Notes under the pieces: generated by a model
Told to the model about the DNA's origin: nothing
What the model saw: only the letters and a program-made list of their open reading frames with translations
Database searches by the model: none
Shown here: one piece after another, positions 1-9,473 of the stretch
Layout of the letters: the number at the start of each line of letters is the position of its first letter
Numbering within the stretch: position 1 is the first letter of the stretch
Position numbers and translations under genes: made by a program
Assembly (NCBI GenBank): GCA_000827265.1
Contig: KN834751.1
Coordinates: forward strand, 1,421,123 to 1,485,122
Direction of reading: 5' to 3'
Source of the DNA: Collybiopsis luxurians FD-317 M1
Lineage: Eukaryota > Basidiomycota > Agaricomycetes > Agaricales > Omphalotaceae
DNA: 64,000 nt

Positions 1-1730
1 CAAAACCTTTTGCTTGATCGCAACGAATTGCATAGATCAGGGTCTTTGATCAAGCTGCCCATGTCTCCACTTGAGCAAGAAATGATAGTAAGTCTTGACC
101 TTGAACACCTGGTTGGGTCACAATTTAACAGTCAGGAATGGCATGATGTTGAGCTAAATATGGAATGAGGAGGTGATTTAGCCATGTATATGTAATTTGC
201 GAGATGAGTTGACTACAACAAGTGCCCGAACCTTTGCGAGATCATAACCATATTGACAACGTGCCCTTCCTCCACTACCGGGACATTCCAGATGCTGAGG
301 ACAATCATCAAACACACGCGGCACATTGTATACTCTGGCTTTTTGAGTTCTTGACAGGCACAGCAGGTACTTGCGCTGTGAGTGTAGCTTGCGACAAACT
401 CTCTGCTGCAGTGAAAGTGAGAATAGCTTGCCGCCGGGGCTGCCTCGCACTGTCTGAGTTGCTGCGTGGTAATGGAGAATTGATTTCGTCGCCGGGGAGG
501 TGGTGAAGAAACTGTTGTTAATAACGCGGTCTCCTGATGCGATATCATGGTCTGGATCATTTTCCGTGAAGAAATTGAGCTCATGATCGAGTGTATGAAG
601 GTCTTACACGGATTTGATTCAGCTAGAAAGATACATTACCGACATTCATTTGCACCTGAAGGATCTGACTGACACCACCCAGCAGAGCCCTGTGATGCAT
701 GCAAAGATGGATCCGATATTGATGGCCCAAGAGGAATTGGCCTGGTAGTGTTTCTCTGTGCAAGAAAACTGCCTGGAGCTAACAGCGCAATTGCAGTCTG
801 AGAAGCAGATTCACACAGTGTTATTGGAGGAGTTGGGCTGGAACTGGAGGTACACCAATATTTGATCGTCTACGCAGTTTGCTTTCACATCGAGCACATG
901 TCTCAGCAGCAGTTCAACTGTTTTTCGGTTTACCAGCAAATTTACGTGGACCACTGTAGTCAGCAGAATGCTCTGGTTTACAGCCTTTCATATGATCAGA
1001 AGGCATAATTAGCAAAAAAAAACAAGTTTAGCTGGAAAGATAGTTCAGACTGGAATGGGTCGATGTGGTTGTGGGTCAGCATTCAAATAGGTGTATTTGA
1101 AATTCAAGCCCAGACTAAAGATACATGATTTGATTGGGAACAGTACAGTGCGTACACGGTGCAGAGGTGTATAACTTCAGCATGTCGATGAAGGGAAAGA
1201 CAAAATAGAAGGATCAACAAAAGATCAACCAAAGTCCAGAACTTGAAAGTATATGACATTCCAGAACCGGTGACAGAAACCATTAGTATTCAGGCTACAT
1301 GGCAGGATAATGAATACGTACCTGGAAACCAGTAGACTCCTGGAAGCTTTTCATAATACTCTTGAGACCGGGTCCAAAAGTAAAAAAAGAAAAAACTCTC
1401 CGCAAGGCAGAGTGCATGGTTGCAGCCGATGACTGGCTTAAAGAGTTATATAGAGTACCAGGGATAGATATATAGAGAGAGAATGGACAGTTTGACTCAT
1501 ACGAGAATCAGTCGGTGGTGGTGGTTGTAGAAGAAGGCTCACACTGACACCGCGCGCGGGAAGCCTACACGTTCCGGAAAAAACTGCTATTTTGGGAAGG
1601 AGATGGGGCATTTCCGGATGGCTGTGCAGGCTATGTCCAAATTCGACATAGCCGTCCACGGACATGGAACGTGAGCCTCAAGTGAAGGTTCTTCGGCGTT
1701 CGCCATTTCCGCGTTCTAAAGTAACGGAGT
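1..1730. other. unassigned decayed sequence
   Basis: No gene could be supported here. A minus-strand frame at 213-584 (123 codons) carries closely spaced cysteines (CCAC followed by CRVC) that could be a zinc-binding pair. It has no recognisable family and overlaps an equally long plus-strand frame at 222-506, so neither is called. From 590 to 1430 all frames are short and broken. A short A-rich tract sits near 1012-1024 and another near 1381-1395. The stretch looks like old mobile-element debris. Confidence 0.4.
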
Positions 1731-1731
1731 T

Positions 1732-2403
1732 ATGTCGAGCACTTTTCCACGCGTAAACATCTCTGTAGAGACTATCTACGAATACGCCAGGTCGCCTTAC
1801 GGGATCCCCGAGCGGTGTCTTCCAGAGATTCGACAGTTTCTCGAATCCGTAAACCAAGGCCTCGATGTTTACGACAACGAAATCTCTCGGCTGGAGAACC
1901 AACTTCTATTCCTCAGGGCTCGGCACGAAAGGTCTCGACAGAAGGCAACCGCCTTTCGCTCACTTCTGTCACCTATTCACCGTCTCCCGAACGAACTCCT
2001 CACTCAGATATTCGACTATGTCTGCGACAATGACTTTAGCGATTACGAGTTGTCGAAAGTTCCATTTCGTCTTAGTGCGGTATGCAATCATTGGCAATCG
2101 TTGTGTCTTTCGCACCCGCAAATGTAGTAAAAGTTCGCGGTAGACCTTAGCGAAGGATCTAAACTTGCAAACGCTGTTGATTTATATCTTGAGCGTTCTA
2201 AGCAATTGCACCTTACGCTTGAACTTGCTTATTATCCTCGTAGCTACGGTCAGCCCGGGCATAATCTTCTCTTCCAGAAACTCATAACCTGCTGCGCTCG
2301 TTGGCGCCATGTTAAGCTCTCGCTGCAGTCCCTCTCTCTGGAATTTCCCTATCTTTCGGGATTAAATTTTCTCAATTCCTGGGAAGAGTCCCTTAGAACT
2401 TGA
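1732..2403 (+). pseudogene. F-box protein pseudogene, copy A
   Basis: The first 131 codons match copy B at 4801 closely. Both start MSSTFPR, then have a coiled-coil-like segment around residues 40-70 and an F-box-like core (HRLPNELLTQIFDYV, then RLSAVC..W). F-box proteins normally bring substrates to SCF ubiquitin ligases. At 2125-2130 two codons that read Trp-Ser in copy B are TAG TAA here. The same frame then continues as a clear homologue (AVDLYLERSKQL) to about 2370, where homology ends abruptly and repeat sequence begins. The copy is therefore broken by nonsense changes and truncated at its 3' end. The ATG at 1732 is supported because homology to copy B runs about 50 bases upstream of it in both copies. 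Confidence 0.8.
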
Positions 2404-3060
2404 CATTCACTTTATGCAATCTTGCCTTCCATCAATTTCATAGCAAAAAAAGCCAGTCTTTGTTCTATTCATTGATCTCCGCTTTGCCCAGTTCTATTGA
2501 CTGTCCTTTGGTCCCTGCTCGGGTACAATATCTGATATCTGGTCACCTGAGTCCTGACATTCTGGTTTAGATCCGAGGGTGTTGAAGTTTCAATTCCTCA
2601 GAAGAGCCCCTGAGTGTTGACTTCATGAACATGTATTCTAATCAATAAAGAAAACCGCGACACATAATATGATTTCAGGGTATTGAAATCTCAATTCCTT
2701 AGAAAAGCCCTTGAAGCTTCCATAACTTAGAGCATGCATTTATATTGATGGACAAAGCAGCTATAGATAATAGTGAAATGAAGAATCCACGGAAACTGGC
2801 TCCTGATATTGATTATATTGCAAAAATGCCTCGGCCTTACAGGTCATACAGATCTTTGAGCTTCCTAAGTATTTTCCTCGGAGCCTTCAGTTCGGATTTT
2901 GGGCCCTGCTCTCCACCTCACATGTTACGGCACTTACTATAGCTTCTAATTCCTCAGCAAAGCCCTTGAAGCTTCAGGTCGACTCTATGAACACACATCT
3001 GTGTCCTCGGGGCAACTGTGTTCTAATCAATAGAGAAAACCGCGATACATAATAGTGAAT
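2370..3060 (+). repeat. decayed tandem repeat modules
   Basis: A short module (AATTCCTNRGRARAGCCC followed by a TTGAAGCTTC-like stretch) recurs near 2372, 2591, 2692 and 2945. A second module (TCTAATCAATARAGAAAACC and about 20 more bases) recurs near 2640 and 3025, with a weaker third copy near 2750. The order is conserved, so this looks like an old duplication of a unit of roughly 350 bp. No coding content was recognised. Confidence 0.5.
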
Positions 3061-3256
3061 TGAAAAAATCCTAGGAGCCAATAGCTATGTTCAGAACATA
3101 GCGAGGTGCAATCTTAGCTTCTATCGACTACGTTGAAAAAAAGCCACGCATCGCTCCATCTCACATGCAGTCATGAGTTCCCTTCCTGTATCTCGGCAAG
3201 AAAAAGAATATGTTGGCTTAGTATCCCAAGTGAGCTTGTGCGGCTGTAGATTCAAC

Positions 3257-3264
3257 TATAAAAG
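3257..3264 (+). promoter_or_regulatory. TATA box of the lectin gene
   Basis: TATAAAAG lies 64 bases upstream of the inferred lectin start codon at 3328. It is the only good TATA motif in the preceding 200 bases. Confidence 0.5.
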
Positions 3265-3327
3265 TGGCCCATGGATGTTCCATTTCCTACACGTCCCTGT
3301 GTCGCTTGGAATCTCCTCTTTACAAAG

Positions 3328-4068
3328 ATGCTGCAGATCAAACCTGTTCTCGTTCAAACCTCCATCTATGGGGGTAACGATGGAACTTCATTCAATGATG
3401 CTCAAACTGGTATCTTTATCTTCTAGCCTAAGAGCTCGCACCAGTGTTGACTTTTATTTCTGAAGTTCAAAACTGGCCTACCTTCATCCCCGATGGCCCC
3501 AATATCAACTTCAGTCATCCTATCAAACAAATTGAAGTTCGCGCAGGATGGATTATCGATGCCCTGAACATCACTTACTCGCTCACCGATAGCAAGACAG
3601 TCACGGTCAAGCATGGTGGTCAGACTGGTGGAAGCTCGAATATTATTAAACTTGGAGGTATGTAAATGAGTATTGACATTTTTCTCTTACCTGTACAATT
3701 CTAGACAATGAAATCATCGCTGCAACCTATGGTTGGGCCGGATACTATGACTATTATAAAAAGAGTTTCCTCATTCAGATTTCCTTCAATATCTTTGACA
3801 CTAAGAAATGCACGATGCGCACTGAAGGAGTAAGTATGCATTTTTCCCATTTTATTCCTAAGTTGATGGCAGTATCTACTAAGCCATTTGGGGCCGGCAA
3901 CGGTGTTGCTCAAGGCACTGTCTTCCAAGTTTCGGACCCCCTTGCGTTTGCTGGCTTTGAGACGGACAGTAGGTCTCTTATCTTCATCACACCGCCAGCC
4001 TCTAAATTAAAATTTTTCTAGCTGCAGTGTCTGGTATATCCGTCATGAAGGCCAATGGGGCGGAGTAA
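3328..4068 (+). CDS. jacalin-like lectin, five exons
   Basis: Exons by my reading: 3328-3409, 3466-3657, 3705-3829, 3884-3968 and 4022-4068. Together they make 531 nt, 176 codons plus TAA. All four introns are GT-AG, 47-56 nt long, and join in frame. The product shows the jacalin beta-prism signature: a YGGNDGTSFNDAQT start, RAGWIIDALNITY, a Gly-rich loop (HGGQTGG), EIIAATYGW, the GPFG turn created exactly at the third splice junction, and the closing FAGFETDTAVSGISVMKA. Jacalin-like domains bind mannose or galactose glycans. There is no signal peptide, so it is probably cytosolic, as for many mushroom lectins. A TATA box sits 64 bases upstream. No stop, frameshift or missing segment is visible, in contrast to every neighbour. 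The C-terminus could extend if GTAAGT at 4065 is another donor. Confidence 0.85.
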
Positions 4069-4668
4069 GTGCAAGGCGGCATACTGTATCAGGATTATGG
4101 CCATATTCTTTGAAAATTCGAAAATTTTGACATAGTGACGGGTTGTGCTTCTTTGTACTTGTATTACTTGCTTGAAATGCCCGCGTAGCTCTTCAATGGT
4201 AAAAAGACATCAGTGTTTCCAATCAATTTGTTCCCAAAAACAACCATTACTGAGACACTGATAAAATGTCCCGAGTGTAAATTCTTGAAAATATTGTGAG
4301 ATGCTAAATAAATTTCATATAGAAAGCTTTGCGAAAATGCAGCCAGTTCATGCTTTATAGTTACGAACAATAGCATGTTGACAGCGGTGGTTATTGTACT
4401 TGATGTGGCGATGGGCCCTGGCTGCTAAATATAAAACATGGCTCAGACGAAGGCAGAATGCAATGATTTAAGCATATAGGCCGGTCGAGCATTCATCACG
4501 ATGAAGTGGTTGTCGGGAGATCGTCGGTCGGCGGGAGGTCCGCGTGCCACTGTGTGCCGCTGACGGACCGTCACTCCCCTCGCGTTTAGGCAAGCGCCCT
4601 GGCCTTTCTTCTCAACCGCCACTACTAGTAGTGCCACTAGCGTCACTTCCGACTTTTTCAATCGCCCG
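4069..4668. other. intergenic, no gene seen
   Basis: This is AT-rich spacer, with a GC-richer patch at 4480-4660 that contains only short chance frames. The region just before copy B becomes homologous to the 5' flank of copy A from about 4760. Confidence 0.5.
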
Positions 4669-4800
4669 ATGGTCGTTTTGAAATCGTCACTACTCCATTC
4701 TCAGGTATGGAGATTCATCCCATCTGATTTCTTGATCAATAGTATATTTTCTTTTGTGAAGGTTCTTCGGCGTTCGCTATTTCCGCGTTCTAACGGCGAT

Positions 4801-6284
4801 ATGTCGAGCACTTTTCCACGCATGAATATCTCTGTAGAGACTATCTACGAATACGCCAGGTTGCCTTATGGGATCCCCGAGCAGCGTCTTCCAGAGATTC
4901 GACAGTTTCTCGAATCCGTAAACCAAGACCTCTATGATTACGACAACGAAAGCTCTCGGCTGGAGAACCAACTTCTATTCCTTAGGACTCGGCACGAAAG
5001 ATCTCGACAGAAGGCAATGGCCCTTCGCTCGCTTCTTGCGCCTATTCACCGTCTCCCGAACGAACTCCTCATCCAGACGTTCGACTATGTCTGCGACATT
5101 GACTGTGGCGATTACGAGCTTTACGAGTTGTCGAAAGCACCGGCCCGTCTAAGTGCGGTATGCAGCCGTTGGCGGTCGTTGTGCCTCTCGCACTCGCAAA
5201 TGTGGTCAAAGTTTACAGTAGACTGTAGCAAAGGATCTAAAGTTGAAAACGCTGTCGACTTATATCTCGAGCGTTCTAAGCAATTGCTCCTTACGCTTGA
5301 ACTTGCTTATTATCCTCGTGCCCAGGGTCAACCCGGGCGTAGTGCTCCCTTCCAGGAACTTATAAATTGTCGTGCCCGTTGGCGCCATGTCAAACTCTCA
5401 CTGCAGGTCCTCTCTCTTTCCTATCTCTCGGGATTAAATTTTCCCGTTCTGGAATACTTGAACATCGATGAGATCGAGTGTCGCCCAGGAGACTTGGCAG
5501 TTTTTGCAGATTCACCAAAATTGTGAACGCTAGTTACTGACCCAGGACTGATTCCAAACCTCAAAGTCTTGGGCCAGATCACCGAATTGGCATACTATGT
5601 GATGCCGATAATTTGCCCGAGATGCTGAATATGTGCTCTAATCTTCATACCCTCGTGCTCCACGACTACGATGATGATATAGATATTTCCGATTCGCCAA
5701 CTGTGATCCCAACGCTCACTTCTCTCAATGCTATGGGTGGAACGGACTTCAGTAGAGTATTTCAATCACTGACTGCCCCACTCGAAATAGATCACTACGG
5801 AAACAACGATCCGACGCGCGCGCAAATTGAGCGATTTCTAGACCGCTCAGGCTGCTCATTGACGAGTCTAAGCATCAATGCTTCCTGGACAGATCAGACC
5901 ATTGTTGCTTTATTACGAAGGCTTCCCCCACTGCAGGAGCTTACCATTTCGGATCACACAGAGACAACCAACCTTTCAAATTCCTCTCCACCCATTGCCA
6001 AAGTTCTCGTGGAAAGCCTTCACAGCTATCAGCAGTCCCGTCTACCTATTGTCCCAAAACTTCGCTCGCTGTCCTTAGAGGTCTTATCGACTGGGTTCGA
6101 CCATAAATCGTTTGTGGAGATGATTTCGTCCAGATGGATACCTGATAAGGATTATGCTGCATCGATTGGTGTGTCATACATCCAATCGGTCGAGCTGCGT
6201 TTGCCTGGACGCGTAGACGAAGCAGAGTATCTTCCATTGATTCGATTGAGTAAGATGGGTTTGTACTTCAGTTTACAGTGTTAG
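4801..6284 (+). pseudogene. F-box / leucine-rich-repeat-like protein pseudogene, copy B
   Basis: This is the longest F-box copy. The ATG at 4801 is chosen by alignment with copy A; the open frame extends upstream to 4669, but copy A has no matching extension. Codons 1-241 run through an F-box-like core (HRLPNELLIQTFDYV) into the start of the leucine-rich C-terminal part. A TGA at 5524-5526 stands where CGA (Arg) is expected (SPKL-stop-TLVTD). The frame resumes to about 5600, and a frame change near 5595-5605 then leads into the 5613-6284 segment (CSNLHTLVLH, then LQELTISD, then VDEAEYLPL). One nonsense change and one indel break the gene. An unusual intron near 5600 could be an alternative, but no good splice sites were seen. 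Confidence 0.75.
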
Positions 6285-6689
6285 CTTATACGTTTCACTT
6301 TTTTTGTATCATTGCGCGGAAGAACAGGTTTTGCTAGGGGCTGAGAAAGGTGGAGATTTTAAGCAAAACTCTACGAGCACGTACTATATCATACTCTTGT
6401 CAGTAGAAGTCATTTGTAACTTGTTTTCGATTCTTCAGCCCCATACCTGCTCCGCGGGGTAGCTACACATTCGACGAGCACAGTTGTGGAAGGCTGAAGA
6501 TGAGAGGTATGCCCGGATTCAAGTGAGATTTTTACTTCAAAGGGTTCGCTTACGGGTCACTATCTCTTTCTTCTCAACAATCATCCTCCGGCCTGTTAAC
6601 TTGCTCTTTAGAGTTAGCGTTGCAGGCTATAGCTTTTGACGTTTCAAATTGCTTATTCTCCTGATGACTCGGAGGATTAGGACGGGCGC

Positions 6690-6835
6690 GATACCCTCTT
6701 TCAGAAACGTGTAATTATATTACGATGTCCGCTTTCGCCACATTAAGCTCTCACTGCAGTGGAAGTTGAAGTTCCTCACCCTAGATTATTCTGGAATATC
6801 TGAACATCGGTAAGACTGAGAATGGAAGAACAGCC
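6690..6835 (+). pseudogene. F-box gene fragment, copy C
   Basis: The DNA resembles copy B 5330-5480: a CCTCTTTCAGAAA stretch, a CGCCACATTAAGCTCTCACT block and a TTCTGGAATATCTGAACATC block in the same order. Reading frames are broken throughout. It is a remnant of the middle of the same F-box family. Confidence 0.6.
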
Positions 6836-6856
6836 AAGGAGAATATGAGTATTTGC

Positions 6857-7144
6857 TCATTCACCAAAACCACAAACAACCCTAGAGAGTTGAGTGAGAA
6901 AGCAGCCCGAATGCTCTAGAAATTGCTCAACACGCAAGCTCGTTTCACGACCAGGCAGATTATCTTGCCTCTTGAGTTTATTGCGCCAAGCTGAGCATAC
7001 TAGGTGAAGGGTGGTAAGTGAGCGAAGCGCTGCCCAAGAAACTTCGTTGCTAGCGGTACGGAGGGGAATAAGCATTGGAATGAGAGTTGGCGGGTCAGAA
7101 AAAGAAACATTCTCCTTGCGGAGATGGCAGTTCCAGAACATCAA
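6857..7144 (-). pseudogene. F-box gene fragment in opposite orientation, copy D
   Basis: The minus-strand frame includes DPPTLIPMLIPLRT and VEQFLEHSGCFLTQLS. These correspond to DSPTVIPTLTSLNA and IERFLDRSGCSLTSLS of copy B. It is an isolated, inverted piece of the C-terminal region, flanked by copy C on the other strand. Confidence 0.65.
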
Positions 7145-7802
7145 ACTGTGAAGATTGGGTCATAGTAGTTCAGTACTTCCTTCAATTCACCCAATCCCAA
7201 ACGGAACGACTGGCCTTCTTGGGCTGGAACTCAGTTTTCGCAGTCTGAACATTCCTGTCTCTTGGCCCCGTCTGAAAGAGAGAGGCGCAACGTAAGAAGC
7301 CTTTACTTATCTCGAACGACAAAGGTACAAGTTGACGGTTGATCTAAGCTTGGATCACGCCAAAGTTCGACCACAACTTTGATTGTAAAAGGCACAATGA
7401 GGTATCGCACTAAATTGAACCGAATCTCTTGGCATACTTTATAGTAATGATAAAAGGCAGAACCGGGCAAACGACTACTCCGAGAGGATGCTGTCTATTC
7501 AATCAGATCTACTTGTGCCAAACTCGTGCTAGAACTACACCACAGCACAACTGAGACACCAAAGTAAGTACAAGGTTGAAGAATAGGGAAGCGGTTTAGA
7601 ATGTCCCATAACCCTAGATATGAGGCACCGGAGTCAAAAGTCCAGAGAATACGAACTGACTGAAACAACAAGAGCTAACGACGAGAATCACACAAGGCAT
7701 ATGTGGACAAGTGAATGGTGGCTCTGGAAGGCATTATCTGCCCTCGACAATATAATATAGAGTGGAATGAATCGGAATGGAGCGAGAAGTGAGCATTTCA
7801 CT
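7145..7802. other. intergenic, no gene seen
   Basis: Only short frames occur on both strands. Nothing recognisable beyond the possible edge of F-box copy D. Confidence 0.4.
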
Positions 7803-7880
7803 TTATTTGTTCCCTCCCCCCGGCTTCCCAGGTGTCGCTGTGCCTCCTCCCGACTGTCCAGATTGTTTTATTGTACCCAT
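7803..7880 (-). CDS. tiny Gly/Lys/Pro peptide gene A
   Basis: A 25-codon minus-strand frame (MGTIKQSG to TPGKPGGGNK, stop TAA). It is supported by a second, similar unit at 8308-8388. Both encode MG.., a Ser/Gly stretch and a C-terminal GKPG-type tail. Both share an upstream block with a GCCCTRAGCCAG motif beside a TATA-like box about 95-130 bases before the ATG. There is no signal peptide or CaaX box, so it is not an obvious mating pheromone precursor. Function unknown. A non-coding RNA that happens to be open is possible. Confidence 0.45.
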   Translation of the reverse strand: MGTIKQSGQSGGGTATPGKPGGGNK

Positions 7881-7973
7881 TGTCAGTGATTGAGAGTTAG
7901 AGATGTTAAAGAGAGGGTGATAACAGGTCTAGGGTGGTATGCGTTGAAAATGGAATAGGTGGAAACGGAGGTA

Positions 7974-8003
7974 CTTTATATATCTGGCTCAGGGCAATTC
8001 CAG
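7974..8003 (-). promoter_or_regulatory. promoter block of peptide gene A
   Basis: On the minus strand, a GCCCTGAGCCAG motif is followed directly by TATATAAAG, about 95 bases upstream of the ATG. The first motif recurs upstream of gene B at about 8543-8562, as GCCCTAAGCCAG. Confidence 0.45.
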
Positions 8004-8307
8004 ATACAAATGCGAACAGCTTTAAATCTGGCACGTGCTTATTATCGTCGGAATCAGAGTAAATAGATGTTACAATTACAGCACTTTTCAAAATCCTGTT
8101 GAAAAATTTCGTATGGCTGTCTTTGGTCAGACTTCCCACCGCTTTCTCTCACATTCTCCATAGCAGTAAAAATGAACTGAACTTGTTGGCTATGAGAAGT
8201 ATTCAGACCTCGAAGGGCATTGATAGTCAAACCGAAGGCACTTACACCTCCTCTTCCCCCCTCAACTCATGGCATAAGTTGGAATGGGGCGACAAGGGAA
8301 TATTTAG

Positions 8308-8388
8308 TTAACATTTTCCTGGCTTTCCCTGGCCTCCTGCTGACGTTCCGCTACTTCTTATCGGACCCGATGGTGTCGCTGCACCCAT
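8308..8388 (-). CDS. tiny Gly/Lys/Pro peptide gene B
   Basis: A 26-codon minus-strand frame (MGAATPSG to GGQGKPGKC, stop TAA), the partner of peptide gene A. The frame is open upstream to 8508, but the methionine at 8388 aligns with that of gene A. The two genes also share 5' leader features (an AACATCTC-type block about 20-30 bases before the ATG). The product is composed mainly of Gly, Ser, Pro and Lys and ends in Cys. Nothing in it names a function. Conservation of the ATG context, C-terminal tail and promoter block in two copies is the main evidence that it is a gene. Confidence 0.45.
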   Translation of the reverse strand: MGAATPSGPIRSSGTSAGGQGKPGKC

Positions 8389-8516
8389 TGTGAGAGTGAG
8401 TGCGGAATAGAGATGTTGAGAAAAGGGTAATATAACAGTTCTGGTACTCGGGTCAAGGCTGTCCCGCAGTGCGGTGTGTGATGAAAGTGTAACAGATGAC
8501 GGTGACAAAGCATGTG

Positions 8517-8562
8517 CCTTATATCTATCTGTACTGTATATTTCTGGCTTAGGGCAATGCTG
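8517..8562 (-). promoter_or_regulatory. promoter block of peptide gene B
   Basis: The minus strand reads GCCCTAAGCCAG, then AT-rich sequence with a GATATAAGG TATA-like box, about 130 bases upstream of the ATG at 8388. The shared motif with gene A is the main evidence. Confidence 0.4.
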
Positions 8563-8879
8563 GAACTTTAATAAATTACTCTTAAGTGCTGATAGGGCGT
8601 CATAAGGGCTTACCTACCATTCTGCTGGGTTCCCACGGCCTGATAACTGCGTTGCCAATTATCTGCCAAATGGTCCCTGCTCACCGTAGTCCTACATTAC
8701 ACTCATTGCAATAAAGATATGCTACTAAGACAAACTTATACTTTGATTGTGAGGTCTTATAAGTAGGTGAAATGGTGAAATGACAATGCAAAAAAAAATT
8801 TACTCGAAGTTATCTGCCATGGCAGATAACTCCAATGCCGGATCTAATGGCATGACTATGTAACTTGATATGTAAGTGG
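8563..8879. other. intergenic up to the retroelement target site
   Basis: No gene seen. The last bases before the LTR (8875-8879, AGTGG) match the bases just after the outermost LTR. Confidence 0.5.
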
Positions 8880-9276
8880 TGTTGTATAACAAATTATGAA
8901 TAGGCACTGCACAGTCTAGACTGGCGCCGACTCAGACAACAGTTACCTCTTTAGGGTCGGTATAGGGAATACTTACCTGCTCGTACTTTTCCTGGTACGA
9001 GACATCTCCCTGGACAATAGTTTATTATGTCTCTCTTGTGTATCTTAACTGTGCTTTCCTGTGTAAAGACTACGGACGTATTTTGCTATTTTACTTAGCA
9101 CTTAACTCGTAGTTACTCGGAGGATTGTCTCTTGTTTTTCTTGTAAAGTATGAGACTTCTGTAGTACTTCTCTATGTACTTAAGTAGGATGTAGTGTAGA
9201 TGTAGAATTCAGAATTCTCTTCATTTGTTCACTGCCTGACCAGCCTTCAGCCTGATTTGGATGTGCGAATACCTCA
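8880..9276 (+). repeat. 5' LTR
   Basis: 397 bp, TG...CA ends. It keeps CpG at many sites where the 3' LTR has TpG or CpA. It is followed at once by a 14-bp perfect palindrome (9275-9288) rather than by a TGG-starting primer-binding site. Confidence 0.9.
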
Positions 9277-9473
9277 CTTTCGAAAGTGCAGGACTCTTTC
9301 ACTTTCTGTGCAACTTCGAGAACAGGAATATCAACTGTAAGTATATTTGAATTGATAAATCGGATGACAAGCTCACATTGGTTCTCAATCTAGAGGACAA
9401 CCCACCCTAGTTGACTCAGAATTCTGCCAAACTATCACAATTTTTACAGCTTTCTTCTCTCTCCTCTTTATCT

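Noticed and set aside
213..584. Minus-strand 123-codon frame with CCAC and CRVC
   Set aside because: It overlaps a plus-strand frame of similar length and matches no family; the cysteine spacing alone is weak evidence.
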